Shown: positions 7,646 to 14,729 of the stretch, in pieces
How positions within the stretch are numbered: the first letter of the stretch is position 1
Layout: every line of letters begins with the position of its first letter
NCBI GenBank assembly: GCA_944389985.1
Contig: CALXON010000182.1
Span: 1 to 41,430 of the forward strand
Direction of reading: 5' to 3'
Origin: an uncultured Spirochaetaceae bacterium
GTDB taxonomy: Bacteria > Spirochaetota > Spirochaetia > Sphaerochaetales > Sphaerochaetaceae
DNA length: 41,430 bases
Position numbers and translations under genes: made by a program
The notes under the pieces: model-generated
Databases searched by the model: none
Seen by the model: the letters and a program-made list of their open reading frames with translations, nothing else
Told to the model about the DNA's origin: nothing

Positions 7646-8557
7646 ATGAAACCTACATTGCTTGTTATGGCAGCAGGTATGGGCTCGCGCTATGGCGGAG
7701 TCAAGCAGATCGATTCGGTCGGAATGCATGGTGAGACTCTTCTGGATTTCGGAGTATATGACGCATTCCATAATGGATATGGCAAGGTTGTGTTCATCAT
7801 CCGCAGGGATATCGAGCATGATTTCAGGGAGCGTCTTTTTGACAGGATCGCGAGGAACATGGATGCAGAGTATGTATTCCAGGACAGGACCACACTGCTT
7901 TCTGAGGAACAGGCCCGAATCTCCGCTGACAGGAAGAAGCCTTGGGGAACGATTCAGGCGATCCTTGCTGCGAAGGATGCGGTGAAGACTCCTTTCACAG
8001 TCATCAATGCCGATGATTACTATGGATGTACTGCGTACAAGATCCTCGGTGACTATCTTTCCGGTCTTTCCAATGATGACACACACCATGCGATGGTCGG
8101 CTACAAGCTGAAGAATACGATGAGCCCCTCAGGTTCCGTCACAAGAGCCATCTGTGTGATCAAGGACGGAGACCTTGTCTCCATGGAAGAGAATCCAAAG
8201 ATTGAGTTCGACGGGAATGGAAAGGTCGTGACACGCCTTCCTTCCGGTGATGTGTACCTCACAGGTGATGAGCCTGTATCGATGAACTTCTTCGGATTCA
8301 CTCCAAAGGTTTTCGAAAGCTTCATGGGCTACTGGGAGAGATTCCTCGCAAAGAACGTCGCAGAGCCGAAGGTGGAATGCCTTCTTCCTAATGGTGCTTC
8401 GGAGATGGTTACTTCAGGTGAAGGTTCGATAAAGGTCTTCACGACACCTGACAAGTGGTTCGGAATGACATACTCAGAGGACAAGGCCACAGTCATGTCC
8501 GAGCTCAGGAAGAAGATAGAGTCAGGCTATTATCCTGAGAAGCTCTGGGAGAAATAA
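7646..8557 (+). CDS. NTP transferase domain protein (sugar-1-phosphate nucleotidyltransferase-like)
   Basis: A cytoplasmic protein of 303 residues with a GT-A type nucleotidyltransferase fold. The N-terminal nucleotide-binding signature is LLVMAAGMGSRYGGVKQ (residues 5-21). VINADDYYG (about residues 118-126) is the metal and nucleotide site, and a GDVYLTGDEPVSMNFFGFTP segment follows near residue 200. The family transfers NMP to a sugar phosphate; the exact sugar is not determinable. AGGAGG lies six bases before the ATG. It stands alone between two minus-strand genes and is flanked by sugar importers, which fits a role in activating or storing sugar. Confidence 0.85.
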   Translation: MKPTLLVMAAGMGSRYGGVKQIDSVGMHGETLLDFGVYDAFHNGYGKVVFIIRRDIEHDFRERLFDRIARNMDAEYVFQDRTTLLSEEQARISADRKKPWGTIQAILAAKDAVKTPFTVINADDYYGCTAYKILGDYLSGLSNDDTHHAMVGYKLKNTMSPSGSVTRAICVIKDGDLVSMEENPKIEFDGNGKVVTRLPSGDVYLTGDEPVSMNFFGFTPKVFESFMGYWERFLAKNVAEPKVECLLPNGASEMVTSGEGSIKVFTTPDKWFGMTYSEDKATVMSELRKKIESGYYPEKLWEK

Positions 8558-8576
8558 TATATACCTTGGTAGGAGA

Positions 8577-8602
8577 GGAGCCCTGGAAACAGGGTTCCTT
8601 AT
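8577..8602 (+). terminator. Intrinsic terminator with GAAA tetraloop
   Basis: Stem GGAGCCCTG (8577-8585), loop GAAA, stem CAGGGTTCC (8590-8598) with one G-T pair, followed by TTATTT. It closes the nucleotidyltransferase transcript. An outer pairing, CTTGGT (8565-8570) with ACCAAG (8609-8614), can stack around it. Confidence 0.75.
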
Positions 8603-9898
8603 TTAGGGACCAAGACATCCTATTGGAACAATATTGATCCCTTCTTCCGTTGTGTATGCTATACGGCCTCCTGTAATAATCATCAGAAGAGAAGGTTCTT
8701 CGATATAATCTTCTGTCCGTTCTATTTCGGTATTGTGTTTTCTAATTAGATCTCTCAGCTTCAATAAATGTGATTTTCCTTCTTCAATGCCTTTTTCCCC
8801 CAGTTTGCATTCGATTAGAGCATACCGGCCATCACTCAGATGAAGAACGAAATCGGCTTCAAGTCCGTATCTGTCACGATAGTATGACAGATGACCATTC
8901 AATGGTGTCGAGTAAACTTCCAGATCTCTTGCAACAAGGGATTCAAATAAGAATCCAAATGTCTTGAGATCTTTTTCAAGAATAGTCGGAGACAATCCAA
9001 GAGCAGCTGCAGCTATTGCTGGATCTGCGATCATTCTTTTTGTTCCTGAACGTATGGCTGTTGCCGATCTGATTCTCGGCGACCAGGCATCCAGCTCGGA
9101 GATTACAAATAGTTTTCTCAGCGCATTTGTATAATCGTAATAGGTTTGAGAAGATATATTACCATCTCCTGATATGTCTTTCATAATTGATTTATCCGTT
9201 ACAAGAGTTGCTATGTTCCTGGAATAAGACCGGATTATTCTTCTGGCAATGACAGGATTACGTTCTGTATTATCAACTCTTGAAATATCATCATTAACGA
9301 TGTCATTCAGATAATTTGTTCCTATGAACAGCGCATTTTCTCTGTTAAGGCGGAGCGATTGGGGAAATCCCCCTCGGCAAGATGCATATATAAGATCATT
9401 AATTGAGAGATCGGACAAAGTTCCGTCTGAATCATTTTCCTTATTGAAAAGTTTGCTAAGAGAGACTTTTCCATTTGATTCTCCTGATTCCAGAAGGGAC
9501 ATAGTATGCATATCAAGTTTCAGGATACGGCCTGTTCCTGTATGCACTATTTTGCGACGGTCTTCCACTGAAGATCCTGTAAGAATGAATTGTCCAGGCT
9601 CTCCTCCACTTCTGTCGATTGCAGTACGAACGGCATCCCATATTCGAGGTACGTCCTGCCACTCATCAATGAGAATCGGTTTTTCTCCTTTCAAAAGGAG
9701 GGAAGGGGAGATTTCAGCTGTTGCGATATATCCAGGAGCCGCATCAGCATCACCAAAGTCAATTACTGTTTTTGCAACTTTTTGAGCACTTGTTGACTTT
9801 CCACACCATTTAATACCTCTTATTTGTATGCCTCCTGAGATTTGAAGGCTTCGTAATATTATTTTGTCTATTATGCGTGGATAATAATTCTTGATCAT
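8603..9898 (-). CDS. AAA ATPase with DUF4143 and PD-(D/E)xK-like C-terminus
   Basis: A 431-residue member of the AAA_14/DUF4143 group, common in gut bacteria and of unknown function. Walker A is GIKWCGKS (about residues 28-35) and Walker B is PILIDEWQD (about 74-82). A sensor-1 segment FILTGSS follows near 103. The C-terminal part has LEADFVLH ... ALIECKLG, the Glu/Asp ... Glu-x-Lys arrangement of a PD-(D/E)xK nuclease-like fold. It has no Shine-Dalgarno; TATACA ends seven bases before the ATG. The gene is visibly richer in A and T than its neighbours and is preceded by tandem repeats, so it may have been acquired by transfer. Confidence 0.87.
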   Translation of the reverse strand: MIKNYYPRIIDKIILRSLQISGGIQIRGIKWCGKSTSAQKVAKTVIDFGDADAAPGYIATAEISPSLLLKGEKPILIDEWQDVPRIWDAVRTAIDRSGGEPGQFILTGSSVEDRRKIVHTGTGRILKLDMHTMSLLESGESNGKVSLSKLFNKENDSDGTLSDLSINDLIYASCRGGFPQSLRLNRENALFIGTNYLNDIVNDDISRVDNTERNPVIARRIIRSYSRNIATLVTDKSIMKDISGDGNISSQTYYDYTNALRKLFVISELDAWSPRIRSATAIRSGTKRMIADPAIAAAALGLSPTILEKDLKTFGFLFESLVARDLEVYSTPLNGHLSYYRDRYGLEADFVLHLSDGRYALIECKLGEKGIEEGKSHLLKLRDLIRKHNTEIERTEDYIEEPSLLMIITGGRIAYTTEEGINIVPIGCLGP

Positions 9899-9931
9899 AT
9901 AATCATGTATAACTTATTGGATTTGATCCGT

Positions 9932-9998
9932 CAAACAGATTTGTGGTACTTTGACAAACAGATTTGTGGTACTTTGACAAACAGATTGTACTTGTCAA
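9932..9998. repeat. 23-bp tandem repeat, 2 full copies plus a degenerate third
   Basis: Two perfect head-to-tail 23-bp units (9932-9954 and 9955-9977), each CAAACAGATT-TGTGGTACTTTGA. A third degenerate copy starts at 9978 (CAAACAGATT, then GTACTTGTCA). The array lies 34 bp upstream of the DUF4143 ATPase start. It is too short, and lacks the spacers, to be a CRISPR array. It could bind a regulator or be a variable-number repeat. Confidence 0.9.
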
Positions 9999-10163
9999 GA
10001 AAAGTAGACAGAAAAAATATTTATTCTCATCTTGTATTTTTAGAAGTTTACATAAGCAATGTTTTTCACTCAGTGGTTTTTTCAAAAGTAGACAGAGGCT
10101 CTTCCACAGAAGGAGGAATATCCTCTTCTCTCCATGCCCCATCCCGTCTTGATGCCACCGGAC

Positions 10164-10192
10164 AAAAAAAGAAGCGGACCGAAGCCCGCTTC
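10164..10192 (-). terminator. Intrinsic terminator of the second sugar ABC operon
   Basis: On the minus strand a 7-bp stem (GAAGCGG with CCGCTTC, plus coordinates 10171-10177 and 10186-10192) with an 8-nt loop is followed by seven T. It lies 22 bp after the binding-protein stop codon. Confidence 0.88.
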
Positions 10193-10213
10193 CACCTGAT
10201 TTCCTTGGATTCG

Positions 10214-11776
10214 TTATACAAGGTAGGAGTTGGCGACTGCGTAGTCGTAGCCTTCCTGCTCCCATGCTGTTGCTCCAAGCTTATCAAGCTGGTCGATGAA
10301 TGCCTGCCAGTTCTCTGGAGTAAGCTCTCTTGCTCCGGTAAAGAACTCTGCAAGACCCTGCTGATAGTATGTCTTGAGGTCGTTGCCAGGAATAGGCATT
10401 GAATCCATTCCGTTTGCAGGTGTCCATGTCTTTGACTGCATATCACGGAGAGTCCAGAGTGCGCTCATCTCCTTTCCGGAGTTCTCACAGGTATAGACAG
10501 GGTATCTGCTCAGGAGCTCAGTCTCTGATGTGTAGTTGAATGCCATCGATCTGAGCTGGATATATGTCTGTCCGATTGGTCCCTCGAATCCGATATCACC
10601 TTCTGTGGATACAGGAATTCCGTTCTCGTCGAGAACATAGTTGATGCCTTCCTGTCCCCAGCCGCAGAGGAAGTATCCTTCATCATGAGCCATCCATTCG
10701 AAGAGCTCACAGATCTTCTCTGCCTTTCCTGCATCTGCTGCGTCAGCACTGATACACCAGATTCTGAGTCCTCTTACTGCAGGTCCTACTGAGCGGAGTC
10801 CTGTAGGTCCGTATGGAGGCTCAATTACGATCCATTCGCCTTCTGGGAAGTTTGCATCGAACGGAGCATAGTTGTTCTGTGCATGGAGTGCCGCGTTCTG
10901 CTCTCTCATGATACCGAACTTGCCCTGCTTCCATGCTGCGCGGAAGTCATCCTTCTTGTATGCCATCCAGTTAGGATCGATGACGCCTGCGTCGATGATC
11001 TTCTTCATGAATACCATGTAGTCATAGAACTCAGGCTTGTGGATCTGGAGACCGAAACTGTCCTTTGACATATCCCATGTGCCGTCAACACCGAATGCAC
11101 CCATGAGAGGCTCGAATCTTCTGCCAGGATAGCTTTCGTAGATTGTCTCCTCGATGAATGCTCCGTATCCCCATGTATCGTTTCTGCCGTTTCCGTCAGG
11201 ATCGTTGTATGTGAATGCGTACATTACGTCGAAAAGCTCATCAAGTGTTGTAGGTACTTCAAGTCCGAGGTTGTCGAGCCAGTCCTTTCTGATTACAAGA
11301 CCCTCGTTCATTGTGATGATACTCGGAGTTGCGAAACCATAGCTTCTGCCGTCGATCGTTGTGAAGTTGATCGCATCCTGATCGAACATGATAGCTGTTC
11401 TCTCAGGCATCAGCTCATAAAGATCGGTGACATCAGCGAGCATGCCATTGTTTGCAAGGCGTACCCAGACCTCTCTGTTTGCTACGAAGAAGTCAGGAAG
11501 CTCGTTTGCTGCGGCTGCGGCCTGTACCTTCATATCCTGATCGGTTGTGCTCGATGGAAGTGAAGATGCATCAAGCTCGATTCCCATATCCCTGAGGATG
11601 TCGTATCCTACCCAGTCATTCGGAAGTGGTCCGACCTCTGTCTGTGTCGCGTTGTACCACATCTCGATGTGTGTAAGACCGTCATCAGCCTTTGCTTCCT
11701 TTGATCCTCCTGCGAATACAGGTGAGATCGCAGTGAGAAGTGCGAGCAGAATGATCAGTGTTGTTCTGGTTTTCAT
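10214..11776 (-). CDS. Large sugar ABC transporter substrate-binding protein (LplA/YtcQ type)
   Basis: A periplasmic binding protein of 520 residues, the size of the LplA/YtcQ group that imports oligosaccharides. Signal peptide at residues 1-22 (TLIILLALLTAISPVFA), then GGSKEAKADDG; there is no lipobox cysteine. The mature part begins with a strand reading HIEMWYNATQ and includes PNDWVGYDILRDMGIELD and LPDFFVANRE, a layout typical of this group. AAGGAGG lies 5 bases before the ATG. It is the last gene of a permease-permease-binding protein operon and is followed by a terminator. The ligand is unknown. Confidence 0.9.
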   Translation of the reverse strand: MKTRTTLIILLALLTAISPVFAGGSKEAKADDGLTHIEMWYNATQTEVGPLPNDWVGYDILRDMGIELDASSLPSSTTDQDMKVQAAAAANELPDFFVANREVWVRLANNGMLADVTDLYELMPERTAIMFDQDAINFTTIDGRSYGFATPSIITMNEGLVIRKDWLDNLGLEVPTTLDELFDVMYAFTYNDPDGNGRNDTWGYGAFIEETIYESYPGRRFEPLMGAFGVDGTWDMSKDSFGLQIHKPEFYDYMVFMKKIIDAGVIDPNWMAYKKDDFRAAWKQGKFGIMREQNAALHAQNNYAPFDANFPEGEWIVIEPPYGPTGLRSVGPAVRGLRIWCISADAADAGKAEKICELFEWMAHDEGYFLCGWGQEGINYVLDENGIPVSTEGDIGFEGPIGQTYIQLRSMAFNYTSETELLSRYPVYTCENSGKEMSALWTLRDMQSKTWTPANGMDSMPIPGNDLKTYYQQGLAEFFTGARELTPENWQAFIDQLDKLGATAWEQEGYDYAVANSYLV

Positions 11777-11785
11777 AAAACCTCC

Positions 11786-12694
11786 TTATCCTTTTACGCT
11801 TCCAAGAAGCGTTCCTTTGGTGAAGTATTTCTGTATGAACGGATATGCGATGACCATTGGTATTGCTGAGAGGAATACCGATGCGGCTTTGATGGCCTCG
11901 ACTGGCGCATTTCCGAAAGCCCTTGCCTCGACGAACTCATTCATGCCGGCTGCAAGAAGGATGTTCCTGAGCAGGATCGGGAGCGGTCTGAGGTAATCTC
12001 TTGTGAGGTAGAGCATCGGACGGAAGTAGTCGTTCCAGAATGCGACTCCGTAATACAGTCCGATTGTCATGATGATGGCCTTCGAGAGAGGAAGTATGAT
12101 CCTTATGAGAATCTGAAGTTCGTTGCAGCCATCAATTGATGCGCTTTCTCTCAGCTCATTCGGGATTCCCTCGAAGAAGGATCTCATGATGATACAGTTG
12201 TATGTGCTTATCGCGACAGGAAGGAATACAGACTCAAGATGGTTTGTAAGTCCGAGCTTTGCGATGAGCAGGTATACCGGGATGATACCGACATTGAAGA
12301 TGTATGGAACGAGTACGAAGATCGTGATGAACTTCTTTCCTCTGAGATTCCTCACGGAAAGTCCATACGCAAGAGGAATTGTCAGGATGAGTGCGCATAC
12401 GACACCTTCGACAAGGATCTTGATGGAGTTCCAGAATGCGATCAGGAAGCCATCATTTCCAAGAAGGGACTCATATGCCGCGAATGACCATTCCCATGGT
12501 GGAAGGAACATTCCTTCCGTGTATGTTCCGATGAAGGTGTCCGGTCTGAATGAGAGGGTGAGAGTACTCCAAAGAGGAAGTACGATCACAATGAGGATGA
12601 ACACCATGAAGATATCGACAAAGATGTTGAAACCTCTGTCTGCCGCTGTCGGTTTGACCGCTACGCTTGTTATCTGCTTATTCTTCTTTTTCAT
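11786..12694 (-). CDS. Sugar ABC transporter permease, LplC/YtcP type
   Basis: An inner-membrane permease of 302 residues with six predicted membrane segments. The EAA loop reads ELRESASIDGCNELQILIRIILPLSK in its usual place, and the C-terminus KYFTKGTLLGSVKG is the hallmark ending of LplC/YtcP permeases. Nine bases separate it from the binding-protein gene and ten from the preceding permease gene, so the three genes form one operon. Confidence 0.92.
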   Translation of the reverse strand: MKKKNKQITSVAVKPTAADRGFNIFVDIFMVFILIVIVLPLWSTLTLSFRPDTFIGTYTEGMFLPPWEWSFAAYESLLGNDGFLIAFWNSIKILVEGVVCALILTIPLAYGLSVRNLRGKKFITIFVLVPYIFNVGIIPVYLLIAKLGLTNHLESVFLPVAISTYNCIIMRSFFEGIPNELRESASIDGCNELQILIRIILPLSKAIIMTIGLYYGVAFWNDYFRPMLYLTRDYLRPLPILLRNILLAAGMNEFVEARAFGNAPVEAIKAASVFLSAIPMVIAYPFIQKYFTKGTLLGSVKG

Positions 12695-12704
12695 GCTGAC
12701 CTCC

Positions 12705-13646
12705 TCAGAACAGTGATGACTCTGTGTACTTCTTCGACAGGTAGTTGGAAAGGAACAGCAGAAGCATTCCGATCAATCCCTTGAAGAGACCTGCCGCCGT
12801 CGCAAGACCGAACTGGCCTTCGAGGAGTCCCTGTCTGTAGACCCATGTATCGATGATGTCACCGACACTGTAGACTGCAGGGCTGTAGAGCATGAATATC
12901 TGATTGAAACCTGCCTCGAAGATGGTTCCTATCTTCAGAAGCAGAACTGTGACTATAACCGGCTTGATGGCAGGGAATGTGATATATTTGACCCTCTGCC
13001 AGCTGTTCGCACCCTCAACCATGGCAGCCTCGAAGAGTGATACATCAATACCCATGAGGGCTGCGATGAAGATGATGGCTGACCATCCCATCTCTTTCCA
13101 CGCATCTGAGAATATTACAAGCCACGGGAAGGCTTTCGCATTCGTGAGGAAGTCTATCGGCTGTCCCCCGAAGAACTTTATCAGGTCGTTGATGATTCCG
13201 TCTCCAGGAGCGAAGAGCGAGAGAAGGATTCCGTACATGATAACCCACGACAGGAAGTGAGGAAGGTATGCAAGTGTCTGCACGACCTTTCTCAGAGCGC
13301 CATGGCGGCACTCGTAGATCGCAATGGCGAGGATGATCGAGAGCGGAAGTGATACGATGATCTTTCCGACACTGTACATCAGCGTATTGCGGATCAGGCT
13401 CCAGAAATAGTGGGAAGTAACGAACTCATAGAAGTTCTCCATTCCGACCCAGGGGGACGTTGTGATGCCATACCTGACGGACTTGAAGTTTCTGAATGCG
13501 ATCTGTGCATTCCACAGCGGAATGTACTTGAAGATGAAGTAGTAGACAAGAGGAAGAACGATAAGCATGTAGATCCACTTCTGGCGTGCCACATCCTTTT
13601 TCAGTTTTCCCCAGTAGTTTTTGTCTCTCAGGTTTTTTCCATCCAT
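12705..13646 (-). CDS. Sugar ABC transporter permease, LplB/YteP type
   Basis: First gene of the operon, 313 residues. The N-terminal KKDVARQKWIYMLIVLPLVYYFIFKYIPL is typical of LplB/YteP. Further on are WVGMENFYEF and the EAA loop EAAMVEGANSWQRVKYITFPAIKP. The ATG at 13646 (MDGKNLRDK) has AAAGGAG eight bases upstream and is preferred over the in-frame TTG at 13652. No ATPase gene lies in the operon. A weak promoter pair, TTGTTC and CATAGT 17 bp apart, can be read on the minus strand in the 230-bp gap upstream. Confidence 0.9.
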   Translation of the reverse strand: MDGKNLRDKNYWGKLKKDVARQKWIYMLIVLPLVYYFIFKYIPLWNAQIAFRNFKSVRYGITTSPWVGMENFYEFVTSHYFWSLIRNTLMYSVGKIIVSLPLSIILAIAIYECRHGALRKVVQTLAYLPHFLSWVIMYGILLSLFAPGDGIINDLIKFFGGQPIDFLTNAKAFPWLVIFSDAWKEMGWSAIIFIAALMGIDVSLFEAAMVEGANSWQRVKYITFPAIKPVIVTVLLLKIGTIFEAGFNQIFMLYSPAVYSVGDIIDTWVYRQGLLEGQFGLATAAGLFKGLIGMLLLFLSNYLSKKYTESSLF

Positions 13647-13876
13647 TAGCAAAACTCCTTTCTATGTGAAAGATCAAACTCCAACTATGTCGTATCAGTT
13701 GTGCAAGAACAAGCGATGACTTTGATCAGAAGTCACAACCATTCTCCTTAATAAATCAGTTTGAAAGAGGTCCTCTCCATAAAGAATAGTTTAAAGGGGC
13801 TCTTTTTCCTCTGTCAAAGACCTTTTTACATATTTCATTAATTATTTTTAGATAACCTGTACGATAATTCAATATT

Positions 13877-14596
13877 ATGGACGCCTACAATGATGAACAT
13901 TTTCTTTCTTCGTATCTGAGATTGAGGGAGAATCCCAATTATAATGACCTTCTTGAAACACCTGCGGCATTGTCGCTTCTGCCGGATGTGAAAGGACGTA
14001 ACATCCTTGATATCGGCTGTGGATTCGGTGCATCTTCTGCATATTTCGCTGATGCCGGTGCGACATCTGTTCTCGCCATCGATGCTTCAGAGAGGATGAT
14101 CAGCAAGGCCATCTCTGACAACAGTCGGGAGAACATAGAGTATGAGGTGATGAGAGCTGAGGATCTTCATACAGATCGTAAGTTCGATATCGTGTGGAGT
14201 TCACTGGTATTTCATTACATAGAAGACTTCGGTTCTCTTCTGAAGACAATTCATGATCATCTGGTTCCCGGAGGAATTCTCATCTTCTCACAGGAACATC
14301 CTCTTACCACATCAGATTACTCTGGTCATTACACTGAAGACAACGATGGAAACTGGAACGGATACCGGTTCTCATCTTACGGAAGGGAAGGGGAACGCAG
14401 GAGTCTGTGGTTCGATACCGAAGTCGTGACGTACCATCGTACATTCTCGACGATTATCACATCGCTCCATGATAACGGTTTTGTTGTTGAGAAGGTACTT
14501 GAACCATTACCTTCTGAACCTGCAATAAGCATCATTCCAAGAATGAAGAGAGAGATACATAAGCCTTCATTTCTTGTGATAAAAGCCCGCATATAG
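13877..14596 (+). CDS. Class I SAM-dependent methyltransferase
   Basis: A 239-residue soluble methyltransferase. Motif I is NILDIGCGFGASSAYFA (about residues 40-56), motif II ends VLAIDASERMI (about 66-76), and FDIVWSSLVFHYIED gives motif IV (about 104-118). The substrate is unknown; the LVFHYIED and EHPL segments resemble small-molecule methyltransferases of the Methyltransf_11 group. No Shine-Dalgarno is present. GATAAT (13863-13868) ends eight bases before the ATG, so the message is leaderless or nearly so. It stands alone, divergent from the ABC operon, and ends at the hairpin described at 14611. Confidence 0.87.
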   Translation: MDAYNDEHFLSSYLRLRENPNYNDLLETPAALSLLPDVKGRNILDIGCGFGASSAYFADAGATSVLAIDASERMISKAISDNSRENIEYEVMRAEDLHTDRKFDIVWSSLVFHYIEDFGSLLKTIHDHLVPGGILIFSQEHPLTTSDYSGHYTEDNDGNWNGYRFSSYGREGERRSLWFDTEVVTYHRTFSTIITSLHDNGFVVEKVLEPLPSEPAISIIPRMKREIHKPSFLVIKARI

Positions 14597-14610
14597 ACCA
14601 TAGAGAAATT

Positions 14611-14664
14611 TATCAATGTTGTGAGCCAGATCTCTTAGCCTGTGCGGAGACTGGCTCTCTTTTT
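14611..14664 (+). ncRNA. Hairpin motif copy A: conserved leader and loop, terminator-like
   Basis: Leader TATCAATGTT (14611-14620), then a stem GAGCCAG (14623-14629) with CTGGCTC (14651-14657), a bulged A, an inner stem TCTC/GAGA, and the loop TTAGCCTGTGCGG (14635-14647, its last G pairing in the inner stem). A run TCTTTTT follows. It can terminate the methyltransferase transcript. The identical leader and loop recur with a different stem at 33830, which a plain terminator would not require. Confidence 0.55.
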
Positions 14665-14702
14665 ATCTATAGTAGACCTTATCATGGCTTTATCTTGTTT
14701 TG

Positions 14703-14708
14703 TATAAT
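14703..14708 (+). promoter_or_regulatory. -10 box of the gene at 14730
   Basis: TATAAT, with TTATCA 18 bp upstream as a possible -35 box. The leader is about 20 nt and contains the Shine-Dalgarno TTGGAG. Confidence 0.5.
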
Positions 14709-14729
14709 ATCCTTCATTTGGAGATACCT

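Larger units (their letters stand above)
9899..10213. other. 315-bp AT-rich intergenic stretch
   Basis: No convincing gene. From left to right it holds the 23-bp tandem repeats, a 13-bp direct repeat AAAAGTAGACAGA at 10000-10012 and 10084-10096, and the terminator of the second sugar ABC operon. Open frames across it (for example 9905-10402 plus) run through the repeats and antisense to the binding-protein gene, and look accidental. Confidence 0.6.

Noticed and set aside
7523..8089. 188-residue minus-strand frame
   Set aside because: Antisense to the clearly recognisable nucleotidyltransferase; its residues match no family.
9932..9998. CRISPR-like short repeats
   Set aside because: Units are directly adjacent without spacers, there are only two and a half copies, and no cas gene is near.
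8603..10213. Prophage or insertion sequence around the DUF4143 gene
   Set aside because: AT-rich and repeat-bearing, but no transposase, integrase, terminal inverted repeats or target duplication can be shown.
9905..10402. 165-residue plus-strand frame across the repeat region
   Set aside because: It translates tandem repeats and then runs antisense to the binding-protein gene.
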